Source: Thermoplasmata archaeon (GTDB taxonomy: Archaea > Thermoplasmatota > E2 > UBA202 > DSCA01). From it: a DNA stretch of 10,614 nt. Shown piece by piece: positions 9,599-10,614 of the stretch. The notes beneath the pieces were generated by a model. That model saw only the letters and a program-made list of their open reading frames with translations, had not been told where the DNA came from and searched no databases. Position numbers and translations under genes: made by a program. The stretch is from contig JAGGSL010000034.1 of NCBI GenBank assembly GCA_021159125.1, positions 1 to 10,614 of the forward strand, given 5' to 3'. How positions within the stretch are numbered: the first letter of the stretch is position 1; each line of letters begins with the position of its first letter.

Positions 9599-9964
9599 TC
9601 ACTTTTCGGAAAAAAATTCATCATCAAAGTGTTTCAGGGCATCGTTCATATTCTCATACCACGAATCTATGCAGGATTTGACCATTTTCTTAACAATTTC
9701 AGGAGGAACTGCAGTATAAACATAATAGTGCCCTCCTCCATCCAGAAGATGCCTCTCCCTTTTGCACAGCCCGCATGAAATGAGTTTCTGCAGGGAGCGG
9801 TGGATAGTGCTTCTATCTTTTCCTATTTTTTCTGCAATCTCATCTGCACGTTTTGTATCTGTTGATAAATGTCTGTAGACTTTCATATCTAACTCATTTA
9901 AATCCAGCAGATAGTGAAATATATCAGAGCATTTTATGTCATCTTCTACTGGCACGTATTTCAT
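9599..9964 (-). CDS. TrmB-like winged-helix transcriptional regulator with CxxC
   Basis: This 121-residue protein has an N-terminal winged helix: LDMKVYRHL (helix 1, about 26-33), ADEIAEKIG (helix 2, about 40-48), recognition helix DRSTIHRSLQKLI (about 50-62), and a wing with DGGGHYYVYTAVPPEI (about 75-90). This pattern fits short archaeal TrmB/MarR-type regulators without an effector-binding domain. A helical C-terminus (about 89-116) probably forms a dimer. Cys64 and Cys67 (CGLC) lie between recognition helix and wing, with further Cys12 and Cys98. A redox switch is possible but is inference. It is divergent from a thioredoxin gene. The promoter TATA at 9983-9990 suggests a leaderless or near-leaderless mRNA, and the palindrome in the shared intergenic region suggests autoregulation. 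Confidence 0.8.
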   Translation of the reverse strand: MKYVPVEDDIKCSDIFHYLLDLNELDMKVYRHLSTDTKRADEIAEKIGKDRSTIHRSLQKLISCGLCKRERHLLDGGGHYYVYTAVPPEIVKKMVKSCIDSWYENMNDALKHFDDEFFSEK

Positions 9965-9980
9965 AATGGAAGATACAAAA

Positions 9981-9990
9981 CATATATTTA
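9981..9990 (-). promoter_or_regulatory. TATA box for the TrmB-like regulator
   Basis: On the minus strand this reads TAAATATATG. It lies about 17-26 nt upstream of the ATG at 9964, so transcription would start at or very near the start codon. No Shine-Dalgarno site precedes the ATG, consistent with a leaderless mRNA. Confidence 0.5.
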
Positions 9991-9991
9991 T

Positions 9992-10018
9992 CGTTTGTGC
10001 AAAAATAGTGCAAAAACG
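9992..10018. promoter_or_regulatory. Candidate operator between the divergent promoters
   Basis: CGTTTGTGC (9992-10000) and GCAAAAACG (10010-10018) form an inverted repeat matching at 8 of 9 positions, with a 9-nt spacer. Overlapping it, GTGCAAAAA occurs twice (9997-10005 and 10008-10016), start to start 11 bp, about one helical turn. The element sits exactly between the two TATA boxes, so a bound dimer could control both the regulator gene and the thioredoxin gene. The assignment is inferred from position and symmetry. Confidence 0.5.
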
Positions 10019-10027
10019 TTATATATT
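10019..10027 (+). promoter_or_regulatory. TATA box for the thioredoxin gene
   Basis: TTATATATT is centred 24 nt upstream of the ATG at 10047. That places the transcription start at or close to this ATG and supports both a leaderless mRNA and the choice of this start codon. Confidence 0.55.
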
Positions 10028-10046
10028 GGAAGCATATTCCCTCCCC

Positions 10047-10448
10047 ATGGAAAGCGAAGTGGAACGCATAAAGAAGAGGAAGATGGAAGAACTGCTTAAA
10101 AAAATTTCCGGAGATGGCGAAAAATGGCCGAGTAAGCCGGTAAAAGTCACGGATTCAAGTATAGATGAACTCATTAATAAATATCCAATAGTCGTTGTTG
10201 ATTGCTGGGCGCCATGGTGCGGCCCATGCAGGTTTATAGCTCCTGTTGTGGAGCAGCTGGCAAAGGAAATGAAAGGAAAGGTTGTATTTGCAAAGTTGAA
10301 TACAGATGAGAACAGGGCCACTGCTTCAAAATATGGGATAATGAGCATACCAACTCTGTTACTTTTCAGGAATGGTAAGCTTGCGGACCGAAGCATTGGC
10401 GCACTGCCCCCTGACATGCTCAGAGATTGGGTGGAAAGGTATCTATGA
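10047..10448 (+). CDS. trxA: Thioredoxin with N-terminal helical extension
   Basis: This 133-residue thioredoxin reduces protein disulfides in the cytoplasm. The active site is WAPWCGPC, with Cys58 and Cys61. Other fold marks are VVVDCWA (49-55, with Asp52), the cis-proline in SIPTLLLF (Pro102) and a C-terminal DMLRDWVERYL helix. About 30 residues of charged helix (MESEVERIKKRKMEELLKKI) precede the fold, an extension seen in some archaeal thioredoxins. Cys53 replaces the phenylalanine usual in VDFWA. The frame is open upstream to an ATG at 9936, but that start would overlap the divergent regulator and run through both promoters. ATG 10047 is preferred because of the TATA spacing. Its stop overlaps the next gene by 4 nt (ATGA), so the two redox proteins form an operon. 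Confidence 0.9.
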   Translation: MESEVERIKKRKMEELLKKISGDGEKWPSKPVKVTDSSIDELINKYPIVVVDCWAPWCGPCRFIAPVVEQLAKEMKGKVVFAKLNTDENRATASKYGIMSIPTLLLFRNGKLADRSIGALPPDMLRDWVERYL

Positions 10449-10614
10449 AGAAAGTTATTGCAGTCCTGTCCATCGCAATATTTGCCGCCTCGATATTTTC
10501 GGGTTGTATTGACTCTTCGAACGGAAATAGGACAGATACAGGAGAAAACTTCAGTTTCACAACCATTGATGGCGAGCACAAGCAGCTGAGCGATTATAGG
10601 GGGAAGGTTGTCAT
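10445..10614 (+). CDS. TlpA/redoxin-like lipoprotein, 3' end cut by window
   Basis: The visible 56 residues start with MKKVIAVLSIAIFAASIFSG and then Cys21. This is a signal peptide with a lipobox-like FSGC, so the protein is probably lipid-anchored outside the membrane. A polar linker rich in Ser, Asn and Thr follows (about 22-34). Then comes FSFTTIDGEHKQLSDYRGKV, the typical beginning of a TlpA/AhpC-TSA-type thioredoxin fold (F...DG....L.DYRGK.V). The expected catalytic WCxxC lies beyond the window edge and cannot be confirmed. The ATG overlaps the thioredoxin stop by 4 nt. Together they suggest linked cytoplasmic and extracytoplasmic thiol-disulfide chemistry. Confidence 0.8.
   Translation, partial: MKKVIAVLSIAIFAASIFSGCIDSSNGNRTDTGENFSFTTIDGEHKQLSDYRGKVV

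Noticed and set aside
9993..10004. SurR-type site (GTTTnnnAAAC) in the divergent promoter
   Set aside because: The sequence has GTTT-GTGC-AAAA: the spacer is 4 nt, not 3, and the final C is missing, so it does not match the SurR consensus.
9936..10046. Longer N-terminus for thioredoxin from ATG 9936
   Set aside because: It would run through the operator and both TATA boxes and overlap the divergent regulator's coding start. The extra residues have no thioredoxin similarity.
10019..10579. 186-codon minus-strand open frame across thioredoxin
   Set aside because: It is antisense to the CGPC thioredoxin and the lipoprotein start, both clearly real. The peptide has no recognisable domain.

Overview
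The window is archaeal. It carries the RNA polymerase operon rpoH-rpoB-rpoA1-rpoA2-rpl30e-nusA, with a single-chain RpoB and a largest subunit split into A' and A''. It also has a tRNA without encoded CCA and with an intron-like insert, TATA-type promoters, and frequent AGA/AGG/ATA codons. An unsplit RpoB argues against most methanogens, haloarchaea and Archaeoglobales. A Thermoplasmatota-like euryarchaeon is a reasonable guess, but this is inference and needs phylogeny.

Layout, left to right. Positions 1-93 hold the unidentified C-terminus of an upstream gene. Positions 94-248 are intergenic, with a strong TATA box at about 191-206. At 249-353 lies tRNA-Lys(UUU) with a likely 31-nt intron in the T-loop. 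From 402 to 9596 there is one tightly packed plus-strand block: rpoH, rpoB, rpoA1, rpoA2, rpl30e, nusA and a Mut7-C/PIN-like RNase gene. Gene junctions are 2-nt gaps, direct abutment, a 1-nt overlap or a few nucleotides with a Shine-Dalgarno site. The block makes the catalytic core of RNA polymerase plus KH-domain and L7Ae/L30e-type RNA-binding proteins. The rps12-rps7-EF genes that often follow nusA in archaea are not here; the RNase gene takes that place.

At 9599-9964 a minus-strand TrmB-like winged-helix regulator converges on the RNase gene. It is divergently transcribed from a thioredoxin gene (10047-10448), which overlaps by 4 nt a lipoprotein gene with the start of a TlpA/redoxin-type domain (from 10445, cut by the window edge). 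The divergent intergenic space has a TATA box for each direction, placed for leaderless or nearly leaderless mRNAs. Between them is an imperfect palindrome with an 11-bp direct repeat, a good operator candidate. The regulator carries a CxxC motif next to its winged helix, so a redox-responsive circuit is a plausible hypothesis.

The most unusual feature is RpoA2 (A''). It is 599 residues instead of about 390-400, because roughly 210 N-terminal residues form three tandem helix-hairpin-helix (RadA-N/HHH_5-like) units fused ahead of the trigger-loop core. RpoH also lacks the expected conserved C-terminal motif of its family.
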